Shown here in pieces: positions 1 through 19,476 of a stretch of 64,000 bases of DNA; positions within the stretch are counted from its first letter, which is position 1; each line of letters starts with the position of its first letter. The stretch covers positions 831,001 to 895,000 of the forward strand of contig JAFEUB010001022.1 in NCBI GenBank assembly GCA_024529925.1, given 5' to 3'. The notes beneath the pieces were generated by a model. The model ran no database searches. It was not told where the DNA came from and worked only from the letters and a program-made list of their open reading frames with translations. This DNA is from Ophthalmolycus amberensis (lineage: Eukaryota; Chordata; Actinopteri; Perciformes; Zoarcidae). The position numbers were made by a program, and so were the translations under genes.

Positions 1-1503
1 TCTCTTTTAATGGCTGCAGTTTGCATTTTTATGCTGATATATCTGTGCTTTGTTCTACTGCTTCTACATTGGGAGGAGCATTATCTATTTCACAGACAGC
101 TTTTGACTCAATCCGATGATCACTTCTAGAGATTAAACTAGTCTTAAATAGAGAAAAAACAATGTCAATTAAGATTCTCTAGATCCCGCTGATGAGATGA
201 AATTGACTTTAATGTTTGCACGTTGTTTGCACTTTTGGATGGTTCGGAAATTTTTGGAAAAGTTGTCTCTGGAAATGTATGTTGGTGAGACAGTTAAAAA
301 GTTGAGGGTGCAACTCAGGTTATTTTTTTAGAAATATAACGTGTTTTTTGTGTGAAAATAGAAAGTTTGTATGGTCTACATTATTGGCAGAACTTGATTA
401 TTTTCACACTACATCAATATGCACGCTGCCTCTACCACTTAGACATACCTTGACACTCTTTATCACTCAGTACTGGTGATCGTTTTAGAAAGCATCATTG
501 TAATCTTTATCAGGCATCGGCTTGGCCGCTTGGAGAACACAGCATTTGCTCCTGTATGTTTATAAAATAAGCACACGAAAGCTCACCTCACATCCCTCAT
601 GAGACGGTGTTCTAATCCCTGCCAGAAAAGATCTCAGAATTGGTTAGCTCTTGAGGTCCCTCAAGTCAAAACCAAACTGGGAAAAACTGCTTTTAATTAT
701 TGTTCACCTGGAGTGCACCTGAATCTGATGTTGAGGTCTGTGAGTGCGTTAAATAGTGATACCATAACGTCTTTTAGTTTGAATGTGTTATTGTTACAAC
801 TGATTATTGCTGTTTGGTGTTTTTCATTCATTTATTCATATACTTTTATCCTATTGTTTAGTGATTAAAGAATTATTGTACGGATGATAACCAGTTCATC
901 GAAAATGAGACTGCAGTATATCAATAAATAAATAAATATATATATATATTTAATCTTTTTTTTACAACATACTATACGGTGACTTTTTATGACATTTTTA
1001 TGGCATACTATTAATATCACTTTTTTATGTCATACTATTACTTTTTTTTGACATTTTACACCAGCGTTATCTTTTGAGAAATAATGCAATCCAATGCAAC
1101 ACCTCCACAAAATAGTCTCCAAAATTACCAGAATTTACTCCACACCTCTGAAATTGCAACAAAAACAAAGTAGCATTTATTGCAGGACTGAAAAGGCTCA
1201 TGATATTGTATTCAGCTGAAAGGAAATCAAGTGTTATGTATGTATGGTACAGTTTGTATGTTGTTTTTAATGGAAAGAGCAGTGGGAATAATTTAATGAT
1301 GTCGCCCACAGTTTAGTGTGTCCATCATGATATGCCCTCCTGACACATTGGTCAGCAGCAGCAGGAGGTATGATGTGGCTGAAGTGTAAGTGGCTCTCAG
1401 AATGCAGGATAGCCTGTCAGACAGAGGCCCTTAGGGGGACAACTTCACATCATGTCTGATTGCAGAATGGCCTTTACACACTTCCTCTCTTTCTGTCTCG
1501 TTC

Positions 1504-1505
<2 letters not shown>

Positions 1506-1542
<37 letters not shown>
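1506..1542. repeat. (TG)n microsatellite
   Basis: About 18 uninterrupted TG units. Confidence 0.95.
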
Positions 1543-1543
<1 letters not shown>

Positions 1544-2219
1544 TGAAGTCGACATAGAAGCTCATCTCTCTTGTTTTGTGTATGTGGTAAAGCAAGAGAG
1601 GGAGAGGGTGTTAGTGCGTGGGTGTAAATCTCTGTCCGGCAGCACGTTGGGATGGGTGTTTGGGGACTGGTTGGAAAGCTGGCTCACAGGAGCTCAGATT
1701 GATGAAGTGATTGTGATGGATGGAGGTAATAAAAGCCTGGATGTCCTGTCTGTTGCCAGTGATGAGGCTGGTATGAATCACCCGTCTGGGGCTGCTGAAC
1801 ATGACGCTGCTCAATCCCCAGGCCTTCCACCCTACCACCCCACTCCGTCCCTCCATCCCTTTATCTCTCTGCCTGTTGACTTACCATCATTATGAGGAGA
1901 TTGCGGCCTGAATGGAACAAAGCATAAACATTCAACAGCATTCCATTACTGTATCAATCTGTGCTGACGCATACTTTGAAAGATATTTTGAAATTTGTTT
2001 ACCCAATCCCGAAAAACAGCGCGCACACACACAGTTCGAAGCGTTGCACGGTGTTCATTAATTTTGTGCCCAAACATCACCTGTTGACATCACCTGTTGA
2101 GTGATTGCGAGGCATGTGAGAAAAAAAATCCAATCAACTCAGCCAGCCACTCATGAATAGGGTCATTTGACTAAAGAAGGGCATCTGAAATTGCAGTGTT
2201 TGTGTCAACATAACAAGTT

Positions 2220-2480
2220 AATGATCTCAGATGATAATTGGTAGTTGGATGCTGGGGTGCTGCGTTGTGTGCCCGTGAGGTTCAATGGCAGGGACCTCCT
2301 GTGATAAAAGAAGCAGCATGAGGGCTTTTAAAGTGGCACGATGCTGTAGGCAACACAATTCATCACAGCCCCATGAATATTCATCCGGCTCTCCGTTTCC
2401 TCCAGGGCTGGTGAAAACACGTCTGTATTAAGTCTCTTCTATGTGCTGCAGTTTGAAGACACCTGAACCTTCTGGCCTCT
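2220..2480. promoter_or_regulatory. Possible conserved non-coding element
   Basis: A mixed-composition, non-repetitive block containing GAGGGCTTTTAAAGTGGC and CCATGAATATTCATCC (a palindromic ATGAATATTCAT). It lacks open frames and looks less drifted than its surroundings. This is judgement by eye only; a multi-fish alignment would decide. Confidence 0.2.
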
Positions 2481-2791
2481 CATTACCACACCACGCTCTT
2501 GCTGCCCCACACTCAGCTGCCTGCCAGGGAGAAAAGCCATGCTTCATTAAAATAAAGAGGAAATGCTCTCGCTCTGTGCACTAACAAGGCGGAGGTCAGA
2601 CAATCAGATGATTGTGAATTCACCCCACTGCATGCGTTCACAGGGGTCAGAACTGATGATTGTGATTGAGCTTGCTCCAGATAGTGTGCACAGGCCAAGC
2701 AGGAAGACGGATTTTCCAGTCTGTGTTGTGTGGTGTCTGCGTGGACCCTGTCCGAGGCTTGTTGTTAGCAATTTAGGAACATTTGCTGTGT

Positions 2792-2808
2792 CCCCCCCCC
2801 CCCCCCCC
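2792..2808. repeat. Poly(C) run, 17 bases
   Basis: Uninterrupted C homopolymer on the plus strand. Confidence 0.95.
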
Positions 2809-3154
2809 TTGACAGGAGCCCAGAGTGCCACCGATTGGTTTCTGGGGCATCTCTTCAGCGCTTTATCAGACCTGCAGGCTTCTCAGCACTGTCCCCAGAT
2901 TACAGTTTAGGGATGGGGAGCTTGACTGACAGGCCTTGGCCTCGGCCGTCCCGGGGGAGTGGGGGGAGGGAGGGGGATTTGTAATGGCTGCACTGACTCG
3001 TACTTCTCTTACAATTTTCTCCAGGCTGGTTTCAGACTGTCAGGCTGAGAGAAAGCTCTCTCTGCATAATTCATTAGATCTCTTTCTTTTTCACTCTTGG
3101 CTGCTAGTGTGGCAGGCGCCGTAGCCCCATTGTTCAAGAAGAAAGAGTAATAGA

Positions 3155-6100
3155 GCTTGTCACAATATCTTAACATAGTTTATTGTTCACAGCAACAGTT
3201 TGGAAACACTTTAACTTCCTTTGAAAAAGGCTATTGTGCTTCTCCAGTGTAGAATAATTATAAAGGAAACAGAATATTCAGATAGTTACTAGGAAAAAAA
3301 CACCTATTAACACTTGCCACTTTTAATTTACAATTGGCCAACAGCATACAATGAATTCATTAATTATCATCATAACTACCAATAAACAACTTTGGCCAGT
3401 GAACCAAAACAGAAAAACAGCTTTGCAGGTTGCTTCTACACAAAGCATTGTTTTGCAGCCAATTATCCCAGCATTGCCTGCATATGACACATACACAGGC
3501 CTGTCCTTCTGAAGCATGTATACTGTCTCTGGTCGTGATCCAGCTGGCATTTATTTCTTGGAAATCTGCAAAGAAGAATATCACATAGTTGATGCTACAT
3601 GACATTCCCTTTCACAGAATATGACTAAACAAGCACATCCTCCAGCACACAAGCCTGCATGTTGAAGCCAGAGGACAACTCCTGTCACTGTTGCTGTAAA
3701 GAGCTCGTTGGGAGAGATTTTACATGAAACTGGGCCAATGCAGAGTTATGTTGACCTGTAAAAGACCCAGCATGGATAGAATATGCCAAACACCTCCACA
3801 AATGTGTTGACAATGGTGCTGTTCTGTGCTGTCTCTGTGTTGGTATGATTTTGTTTATGAAACGATTCAAGAAATGGAACGTTTAAATGCAGGCAATTTC
3901 AGTTTGACTTTACAATCACAATGTACAGATACAATAAAAAGGTATGCATTTTAAATAAAGCAAATTTTGTTTACTTGCTTTTATGCAAGTAAAATGTTCA
4001 ATATCAGCCTACGAATAACTAATGATAAGACACAACTAAACGCAGATCGGCCGCAGGTGTCCCTGTCACAATAGAAGAAAATCTAAACAGAAATAATCAT
4101 GTCAGTATAAAAAGTATTGAAAATGGTGAACAAAAAGGAAAGAGTAGCTCTCGGACTCAAATTGAAGGAGCAGTAACACAGATTTCTACAGCCCCATCAT
4201 AGTACTGTAATGGGCCATTCCTGCATTACAGGATGTTTTTGCCAACTCTCTGTAGTCTGTTTCACATCATTTTGAACAGCTCTTTTAATATTGAGCTGCT
4301 ATACTGTAGGTATAATACCTTCCCTGTACTGTTGTTGAAAACAAACACTGTCTAAATATTACAAGTGAAGTAAGTAAGTAAAAAGATTAATTTAATTGAC
4401 CATGAGCCTTGCTTTGTTAGACAGAACATAAATAACGTAAAAAAACAACACAAATGACCAAGAGAATATTCTGTGTTTGTTAACATGCAGAAAATAGAAG
4501 CAAGAAATTGCACATTTATATGAAAGTGAGCACAACTTCACTCTAACTAACCCTGTGTTTGACAGAGGATGCTGAGCTTGTGTTTCACGTTTTACATAGG
4601 CTGCTTTACTTTACCGTAGAAGCAGCACACATCATTGGACGAAGGCAGGGTGCATCCTCGCCTGGACAGGTCAGGGCTGACACAAAGAAAGACAACCATT
4701 CCCATTCACAGGCAACTTAGATTCATCAATTAACCTATTGTCACAGGAAAATGTGGATATTTTATTATGTTGTTTTTCTGTGCTTTTATATGCTGCTTAT
4801 TCCATACTCCACTATCTCCACTCGCAGGTACGCACATGCACTCACCTCTACATCTAAAACAAGAACCTCAGTGGAAATGAGTCCTCTGACTTGTTTGTGT
4901 TATACTTTTTCTTTTAATCATTCACGTACATTGGCGTTCTCCAGATCACTGCTGTTTTTACATGTTTTATGTGATCCTGTCCAAAAATATGTTTAAGCTG
5001 ATATTTTCTTTTCTTTTCTTAATTTGAATGAGTTTGGTCCCATTTGTTCAGCTGCAGCATAAAGTTTAACAAGTCACCTTTGAAACCTGCAGTACAATGA
5101 TGAAATATTCATGACGTATTAGTTAATCGGGCTCCGCATTGTCATGGAATTTAAGCTCTTACCAGCTTAAATGACAGTAATAAGATGATTTAGTACCTCA
5201 ATTATGGAGTCTTATTTTGATAGACAAGTTATTTAATTACAATACACCACAAAAACAGCCTCTTTGAATATCTCCTCTCACTGGTTTACAGATACATTAA
5301 ATAGTTGCTTTTTCAAATTTAGAAAATACACAACTCACTTCCTTTAAAACCTCAATAATCATCAACTTGACAACGCATGAAATGATTTATTCTCACCAAG
5401 TGTCTGCCCGTTCAATAGAAATAAATGGAAGCATAGAAAACCCATGTGTGTGTTTCTCAAATAAACATTCAATCCTGGTCTATTTTGGAAAATATACACG
5501 ACTTGCTAAAGCTTAATCTTGTCTCACTGTGGGCAGCTGGTAGAACAGCCCCTTATTAGAGCGTGAGGTCTTTCAGTCAAAATGAGTCAACAGTACCACC
5601 TGCTGGGCAACATCGATATCAGTCTAAGACATACTAGACTAGAGTTAGAAATAAGGAAACATAACTCCTTCAAACTGCTCAGCTTATAATACTGCACATT
5701 AGTCTCAATATGATAATTGTGACCACGTCCTCCAGCAGTGGCTGGAGCAAACATACAAAGTGTTTTAAAAAGAATGAAAATCTAAGACAATTTTAGAAAG
5801 AAAGACAAAGTTCAGTTCCTCTTTACTTTGTTCTTTATTACACATTAAATAGGAGTGGTGAGATTCATGGCAAAAAATAGACTCGTATGAGATCAGACCA
5901 CCACTCTACACTTGCCCACAACAGGTGTGTTGTAAAGTGGTCATTCATTCACTTCCCTAGACCTGGACCCAGTCACACTCTCTAATCACATACACAGAGT
6001 GGAGCGAACCTCCATTAAAGCAACATTCATTTAGACACACCAACAACATGAAGCACAATTTACAAAATATGCACCTTTCAGTATCACAACTATACAAAGG

Positions 6101-8146
6101 TTGTTAAAATATGATCCAGGTACAAATGATACATTTCAGAAATTAGCTGTTGGCACGCAATCAAAGGAAGAGGAACATTTCAAACATTTCAGTAAAACTA
6201 CTTTTGAAACCGTATTGTTAACAAGAGAGGGTTTCGTAATTAAAATTGCATCAACAGTTATTATCTACTTAAAGGAAAAAAGAGGTAATAATAAACTGGG
6301 GCAAAATTCATTAATCCCAAAAAGCAGAATGTATAATGTCTGGATTTTCTGTATCAATAACTTTGCTCTCCTGGAACAGCATCGTGTCTGTTTCTTGAGC
6401 ACACACACACACGACAAAGTCAATGTTGTCTGGTGTCTTTCTACGGTCTAAATGGAGCACCGAATGCAAACATGGAAGGCAAATAAAACCCCAGGGGAAC
6501 AGCTCGGAAATACAGGTCGACTTGGGAGAGAAAATAGGACTCTTTTTTAATATAAATTCAGACAATGTTCTCTAAAAACCAATTTCATGGCAATTATTGC
6601 CTCATTTACAAACATCAGTTCCAGTTACACCACCACGACAAACAAGCTTTGTGAGAGAAAATGACAAATTACTTTGCTGGACAATCATTTCTGTTGAAAG
6701 GCAGCCCACCCAACAATTTAAACACTTAAAAGAAAAATGAATCCAAAAAATCTTTCAAAAAGCTCGGCAAAAAGGAAGAATCTGAAAATCCATTTGGACA
6801 ACATTTTAAACAACCTCTGTGACACCACACCAGGAGAAATGTTCCCGAATGCTGCTTTAAAGATGCGTTCTGCTTTCTAGCCAGTCCAAACAACTAACGA
6901 GTCCACAGCTTAGGAAAATGTGCAAGGCAGGACACCTCTATGGCCAGCTACTGTCCTCAAACTGAAAACCTAACAAACATTGAGTAAAGAGCTGATAGAC
7001 GGTCCTCACACTGGTCAAATACGACACCTGGATGGCGACGATGTTGACAGGAGACCTCTTGAACTGTTTTTGTAACAAATAGCAATAAAGTGATTATTGT
7101 CAGGATAAATTAAACAATCCTGCAGTCGAGCCTCAGGGTAAAGAAAAGCAGGCAACATTTGGCCAGTGAGGTCCTACAAGCTGCTCGATGGTAGCCATCG
7201 CAAGGCAAGAATCCCTGCAACATAAGAAGCCTCTGGCCAACACAGAACCCGGCTGCTGGTCTCGTTCTATCATCCAGAAATCTGCAACTTTGAATTTGTC
7301 ATTAAATCGAGCTAAAATGGCTGATTTCTTACTCACAAAAGCAAGCAGTGATTATTTAATATAATAAAAAAAAAACCAAGACCGTATGATATCCAGTTAG
7401 GTTAAAGTTCCTCATTGCCGGCTCTATTAAATGCATTAAACGGAGGACGTTTGCAATACGCGTGTTGTCTCGGACACATTGCATGCAAAAAGAAAAGAAA
7501 ACATTTCATGAAGGCAAGAAATCACTCCCCACACAGTACAAAGCATTGACAAATTGCAAAATTAATTAATAGCTAATTAGGGTGTTAAAATATTAGGAGA
7601 GGAGTTTGCATGCATACTTATAATCAGTGAAATAACTAAGTCATACCTAGAGGAGGCAAGTACACAGTGGCTGGGACATTTGGTGCTCATCTGGCTGAAT
7701 GTTGGTCCTCAGAGCTGGTTTGTCGACGAGAATCGGGATAAAAAATAATCATTCTTTGGCATCCCAGACTTGAAAGGGCTTTACAGAACCTCTACAGGTC
7801 ATGGGCCCTTTAAGTTAGGGGGAAAAACAAAACTTGGTAATGAATAATTTGTCAAACATGAGTCTTGATGCAATTAGCTTACAGCTCTATAGGTATATAA
7901 AAATTATCCAAATCATCCTATAAAATCAAAATATTGGACCAACACATGTGGGCAACTGGCACTAAACTGAAGATAAAGCTTATTGGTGTCCAAGTAGCAA
8001 ATAATAAAAGAAAGGCAGAAACGGGTCAGGTTTAGTATGGTGGGTATTGAGAAAGAGGCTAATAATTTAGTGTAATGTACAAAATGTATTACTTTAACTG
8101 TCCAACATAGTTCTATTTTAGTCTGTCTTGAAAAGGGGGCGATTAT
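3155..8146 (-). other. kras: kras 3' UTR and downstream (long, AT-rich)
   Basis: No coding potential is seen on either strand for 5 kb. On the minus strand possible poly(A) signals AATAAA lie at 5834-5839 and 3179-3184. The first gives a 3' UTR of about 2.3 kb and the second about 5 kb; the human KRAS 3' UTR is about 4.5 kb, so the distal site is plausible. The extent is inferred. Confidence 0.5.
4641..4742. mobile_element. Decayed fragment of a common teleost dispersed repeat
   Basis: GGCAGGGTGCATCCTCGCCT, followed by GACAGGTCAGGGCTGACACA, then CCATTCCCATTCACAGGCAA and ATCAATTAACCTA, matches in order the consensus I remember for a very abundant fish retroelement fragment (GGACAGGTCGCC...ACCATTCACACTCACA...CCAATTAACCTAA). 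The copy is short and diverged, with no coding content. The family name is not certain. Confidence 0.55.
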
Positions 8147-13721
<5,575 letters not shown>

Positions 13722-15926
13722 CTGTGTGGGACCAAAAAATAAATAAACCACATGAATCACATTATACTCAAGATATTTCCAAAGAGTCATCTGGCACAGC
13801 ATCATTTCATCTGGGGCACCCTCAACGCCTTAAAGGAAGGGAACTTCTGGGATGTGTAAACCTCTCTGCACTAAGATGTTATATTCTGCTGTGGATGGTT
13901 AAAAATATTTTGTCAATTAACTCTATTTGCTTAACTCCAGTCTGACACGCTACCAGCTCACTGGGATGTCTGCATCCTCAGGGTTGGCAGACCGTTGATG
14001 TATCAACACAACGTCCAGAGAACAACAAATACCGCCTTGTGTGGAAAAACACTTTTCTTTTAATAACACTGCTGATTCACTGGAAAATAGATTTCATGCC
14101 ATCGTGTTTATTTTGCTTTTCATTTAGAAAACCATGTAAAGCTTGCAGAAGAAACCACCACAACACACAGAACATTAAAGAGACTATGTGCAAATAAGGG
14201 AATACAAACACTGACAAACTGCTACAGAATTATGGAAATCTTGCTATTTAAAATCATCAGAAGGCCTCAAAATTACAATCAAAATGCTGCAAAAATCTTT
14301 AAACTATTTCTATGACACAAAAATAAGCTTCACGTCACAAATCGTCAGGTACTGAAGTAAAATAAAAAAGGTATGAATACACAGTGTACATAATCAAATG
14401 TCTGGATCCAGCCACACATACTGTGGTGTTTTCTGAGCAGCAGCCACACACACACAACAGAAACTAACCACAGGCACAAATCCATGACATTAAGGCTCCA
14501 AAATTGACACTTTACCGAGAGGCTCTCCGCTGTCTGACGGCTTTGTGGAGCAGCACCCGTCAATAGTGGCAGCTGGCCTTTTCACACAAGTTACAGTACA
14601 ACACTGCTCACAGCTCTGCACAGCCTGCAGTCAGGGAGGAGCTCCGCTGAATAGCATTGGCCTTTTCTAGACAAACAAAACCGACAATGTGGTTTGATAG
14701 GTATTTGGCTGCTATAATTAGACTTTTACTACACCTAAAATGCTCCGCTGTATTTCAGATATTCTACCCAACACCGCTTGTGATTTACACATACAAAGCA
14801 AGGGAAACCATCTTATCTTTCCATAAACAGATAAGACAACTGACAATGTCGCAGACCACTTCAGCAAGCAACACTTAAAAGTAGGCTGCTACATGCTTGC
14901 CATGCCTGTTAAAATATCATAACGTGTCCTCTTATCGGGCAGGGCAAGACTTTGAATGACTGGATGCAGTAACGTTACATGTGTAGTCCAATAATAAGTT
15001 AACTCAGTTTTCTCACCCTCATTGTTGCGGTTTGATGCCTCAAACTGTGGTAAAGTTATGATGATGCAGGATTTAAATGGAAAAAAATAATTCCTGTAAC
15101 TGACTGTCCCTGCTATTGTTTGCCTTGTTAAAACACCGTCTGGATGGCACTGTATACCGCTACCCTTATATTTAACGGTGACAAGTTTATTCCCAAAAAG
15201 ACGACCACATGTTTCAAACAGCATCACTCCACGAGACAACACGGTGAGGACTAACGTTAACGGAGAAATGTGCCACTAAATGATTGAATTAATTTGCAGA
15301 AGGCTACTATGCAACAGTTCACCTCCTATGTGAATTAACCGAGGATAAAGCAGGCCTTTCAATGAAAAGCCCTTGCGTTGTGTTCAAGCAGGCAACAACA
15401 CCCACAGCAGGCTTAAAAGTCGAAAGGAATTTGATTTAAATCCACGGGTCTGTGCCCTCAGGGTTGCCAGATTGGTTGTGTGAGAAACCCTCGGAGCACT
15501 GTGTTTAAATAACCAGGCTGCTAGCTTAGCATTGGAGCTCGCCCACAGCCTCAAAATATAAGCTAACTAGCGTTAGCCTTTATTAGCTAGCCTAATGTGA
15601 CATACAAAGAGTAATTCATTAACGCAGCATTGCTTGTAACCGTGTGCCCGGACAAACTCGGTACCATTCATTCAAAAGGGGGTAAAGTGGTGATTTTGTA
15701 AGCCGCCATTGACAGGCTAACCCAAAGGTCTGCATTGCAGGGCCAGACGGTAGGTTAACAATTGGGCGTAGTTTGCACTGCCAACGAAAATGAATACTCC
15801 CACTATAATGATATTATTCAGTAGTTACATGGCACACAAACTGACCTATGTACTAAATTAATGAATACAACGTTGCAACAAACCTCAAAGCGACACGCAT
15901 GCATTAATTGTATCCATTTGTTTTAC

Positions 15927-16100
15927 CTTTTAGCGAGTGGAGTTCCGCGTCCGAAGTAGCGACCGAATAAGTCAAGCTGATAATCCTCTCGTTTCACACG
16001 ATCTCTGCATTTCCTATTTCACACCGAAACGCCCGCATTTAAGTCAGCCTACCTCGTATCAGAAGCAAGCGGGAACATGCGAAAAAGTGGGCAAATTAAT
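15927..16100 (-). other. kras: kras non-coding first exon and start region (5' boundary approximate)
   Basis: On the minus strand the sequence ends AAAG|GTAAAA at 15927, a usable donor. It lies 2.2 kb upstream of the first coding exon, where a non-coding Ras first exon is expected. The transcription start is not defined by the sequence. Upstream bases to about 16220 are moderately GC-rich with no clear TATA box. Confidence 0.45.
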
Positions 16101-16109
16101 CGATTGAAC

Positions 16110-19100
16110 TTTCCATTTGATCCAGCGTCCGGCCTTGCTGCTCAGGTTGGCCTCCTTTAGTGAATATGGGCGGATACCGGGGCGCACTTTACCCAGAAAG
16201 CATAGCTGGATATTTCAACCGGTTTGGGTCATATCATCCAACTTTGTGTCGCAATGTGGGAAACAACACTCTTTCTTGTGTCCTCTGTAAATATACTACT
16301 GTTGTTTTGTGCAGGTTTGACTTAAAACAGTAGGTTTATATGAACCATGGTTGCCTCTGTTGATTATTGTAATAGTTATGCAGGCTATGTGCAAAAGTTA
16401 CGTTTTTAAAATTTAATCTCATCGGAAGCCAGACAGAGTGCTTCACATTTATGCTTTAAAGATCACAAACAACATCGTAACTATATAGGTCACATGGTGT
16501 CCGTTTCAGGACGTCTCCTCTCAGTATCGTGATCCCTTACTGCTGCCTGCTGCAGAGTCAACAAAGCCTAGGGGGCGACTCCACTATATATAGGGTCTAA
16601 ATATAACTGAATTGTGCTGGAGGGACGTCATTCCCAGGCAAGGAAATGATTTGGCAATCCCTTGTCAGTTTTCCAACGTGTTCAGGCGGCTGCCTCCTGC
16701 GCACGCAATGCGCATAATCAACACATACACGTTCAGTAACAAAACACAGGCCCAAAGCAAAAAAAAACTCGAGAATAAGGCCGCTGAGGGCAGAATACAT
16801 GAAGAATACATTAATTAACATTTTATACAGTTGGTAGATACGTAGTTATTTCACTACTAGGGTCTTTTGGAGGGAATACCTATTTTAAAAGTCGCAGGAA
16901 TCCTACGATTTATATTCGATACTATCCGTGAAATATATTAGTCTGTAGCAGCAATACAGAAAATATAAGCTGTATAAAAGAGTACAATATACAAAACAAA
17001 GATGATACACTGTTTTTACGCATGTCTTACATCACATGGCAGAGACACTAGAGGTCACTATTGGCTTGTCTAGCAGTTCTCCAATCTGTACAGCCTCTAC
17101 TGAAACCACGTTTGAGATTTTATAAAGAAGTGAAGGCTAATTTAAATCACAATTAGGTTCAGAGTTGTTTTCATTAAAAATATTATACTTTTGAAATGTG
17201 GAGAGGCTTACACTTCTGTCGATAACGAACACTTATTGTATGCAGAGATTAGTTATTATTGTATCGTTTTAGAGATTTAATAATAATAATTGAATACTGA
17301 TATTCCTATTTTGTGAGAGGGTACCAGTTATTTTATCTACATCTCAAATAGATGCACTGTGCATTTGTCTGACTACATTTAAACAGTATGTGAAATACAA
17401 TGTACATAAATGAAAGAAAGGTTACACATGAACAAGAATAGATTCCTATATACATCATATTACTATGTAATAATCATTCTATTTCATTATTTTATCATTA
17501 TGGACAGACACATTACTATCACAAATGTAATTTACTGTCAGTTATAGTTTGCAAAAGGGAATTTAGTGTGAAGATAATCTGGGACTCGTATCCCTACTGA
17601 TGGGCCGGTTCTCTCTTTAGGTTTACCTGTTGGTACAAAAGATAAACACAACTTTAATGCAAGCAGTCAATTTATATATCAAGCACAGAATTGCCTTAGA
17701 AGAATAGCATTTGTATAAAATCACTACAAAAGCCAGAGTAAATAATTGACACCATGTCCGTTGACAGATAATAGAATATACATGAGAAACTATTTATCTT
17801 ACAACAGTAAAACTTGTTGACATCTCAGAGCAGTAAAATCAAAGATGTACCTGATAACTATAATGATGGCTCCATTTTATTCTAGGCATGATGACTCACA
17901 GGAATAGCCATCACTAACATCATTAGTTAGGCCTGTGATTTCCTGCTGGTAAAATGTCTGCCGTGAAAAGGCTCTATAATGGCATAGTTTCGAGAATGAT
18001 TAAAATGGAAGTTATAAAAGCGTTTTTTTCACTTACATAAAATGCCCTTCTGTAAATTGAAGAATATATTTCAACCGTAAGAAGAGACTTCATTTGAATA
18101 AAACCTTAATCTTGACCAAGGCCTATAGTCCTTACCCAGACGTGATGACTAGAGAGCACTAAACCTGCTGACTACACCGCTCATAAACCGACCACATGGA
18201 TGATAAAAGATCATATTTAGAGACACGTCCAGCTGACATGTTTTTAAAACAGGAAAAGTATGTTCGGTCACAAGAGGGCAGTATGTTTCCACTGATGCAT
18301 GGTCCCATTGTCAAACGGTCCATCAGCTGCTCCAGTTGAATGCACTGTATGTTTTAACTTCATCTATATCTTTTGCAAAAAGTTTATGCATGTATTTTTG
18401 TGTCACGGTAAAGTGGAAATACAATTATTTTTACATTTTTACCAGTGTAAGTCCGCTGTTTAGTCAAGTAGGGTCTGATGTTGGAAGTATGGAGTGAGCA
18501 AAATATTGTGTGTTTTACATTACTTACTTTCATGATGTGTAACAAAAAAAAAACATGCTACCAAATGTGGTGGTTTCATATAACTATCCAATACATGCAT
18601 CATGACAGTTTGTGTGTTCTCCATTTCACATGGAACCTATCCTACCTTGCCTTTATGGCATCCGTATATGATCGGAAACATGCTACTGCGTTTCAACTGC
18701 AGGGTATTTGTCTTCATTTTAATTTCAAATGTATGTGTTACAATTGTATGATATGTCATTGGTATAGTTTTAGAGGCTGTAATTCTGCAGTACCTTCAAA
18801 AGAATGCAGTGCACAACTTTATTTACTCTGAACGCAGCTTATGAACCACTTCCACTAAATCTATTAAATCTTTATTACATCCTCCAGGACTCTCAACACC
18901 TCTTGTTCATTAACAAAGAACATGTCAGAGAACATCCAGAAAGCACTCAAGCAGCTACTCTACACATTTCTATTCAAATCTTAATTTCATTATATATGAG
19001 ACTTTTGATAATGGGATCCCCCCCCCCCCCCCCCACCCCCCACACACACACCCACCACCCCCAATCCCTCGCCCCTTCAGAGTGTATTGCAGCTTTAAAC

Positions 19101-19150
19101 AGTCCACAATGCCTTGCGGTGTCCCAGTTCCAATGCGATGTATTTACCAG
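16110..19150. other. Intergenic region between kras and rassf8 (divergent promoters)
   Basis: About 3 kb between the outward-facing starts of kras (-) and rassf8 (+). It is AT-rich with no supported coding frame. The stretch 19018-19060 holds 17 C, then A, then six C, then a short CA run. Confidence 0.6.
19018..19060. repeat. Poly(C) run of 17 plus C/CA-rich tail
   Basis: C homopolymer 19018-19034, then ACCCCCC and a short (CA)n. It lies just upstream of the presumed rassf8 first exon. Confidence 0.9.
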
Positions 19151-19199
19151 CAGGAGTAATGAAACGAGTGGAGGGTTATTTTCCGCAGCTTGTTGGTGA

Positions 19200-19476
19200 G
19201 ACCGCAAAAGACTAACGCACAGAGAGGACAGACACAAACTTTCGGATAGAGGACCATAGCGTCAATTCTCTGTGTTTGAACGCGTCTGTAGCCTTTTATT
19301 CAGTTATTTGTTTCTTGCAGCCAAGCGATACTTTGTCGCAGTTCGTTGGAAGTGATTTACTGGGCGATGGTGAAGAAGGACACATTTTGCTGAATTGACG
19401 CCTTTTACCTGTGTTTTCTGCCTAAACTTCACTTCGGATAGGGAACACTGAGGTGAATCCTATTTGCGCTTTAAAG
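19200..19476 (+). other. rassf8: Presumed rassf8 non-coding first exon (5' end approximate)
   Basis: The stretch ends TTAAAG|GTAAGA at 19476, a strong donor, after sequence with more CpG than the surrounding DNA. It sits about 6.5 kb upstream of the first coding exon and on the same strand. Human RASSF8 also starts with non-coding exons. No transcript evidence is available, so the exon is an inference. Confidence 0.4.

Larger units (their letters stand above)
1..3150. other. No recognisable gene; flank downstream of kras
   Basis: AT-rich non-coding DNA. It holds a (TG)n run at 1506-1542, an imperfect tandem stretch around 970-1060 built on TTTTTATGACAT and CATACTAT units, and a 17-base C run at 2792-2808. 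Open frames here are short, low in complexity or cross the microsatellite, and none resembles a known protein. It could be intergenic or intron of a gene beyond the left edge. Confidence 0.6.

Noticed and set aside
1452..1895. 147-codon open frame on the plus strand
   Set aside because: It runs through a (TG)n repeat; the remainder resembles no known protein and lacks splice context.
6282..6287. Six-base let-7 seed match (UACCUC) in the kras 3' UTR
   Set aside because: A single six-mer is expected by chance in 5 kb; no seven- or eight-mer match was noticed.
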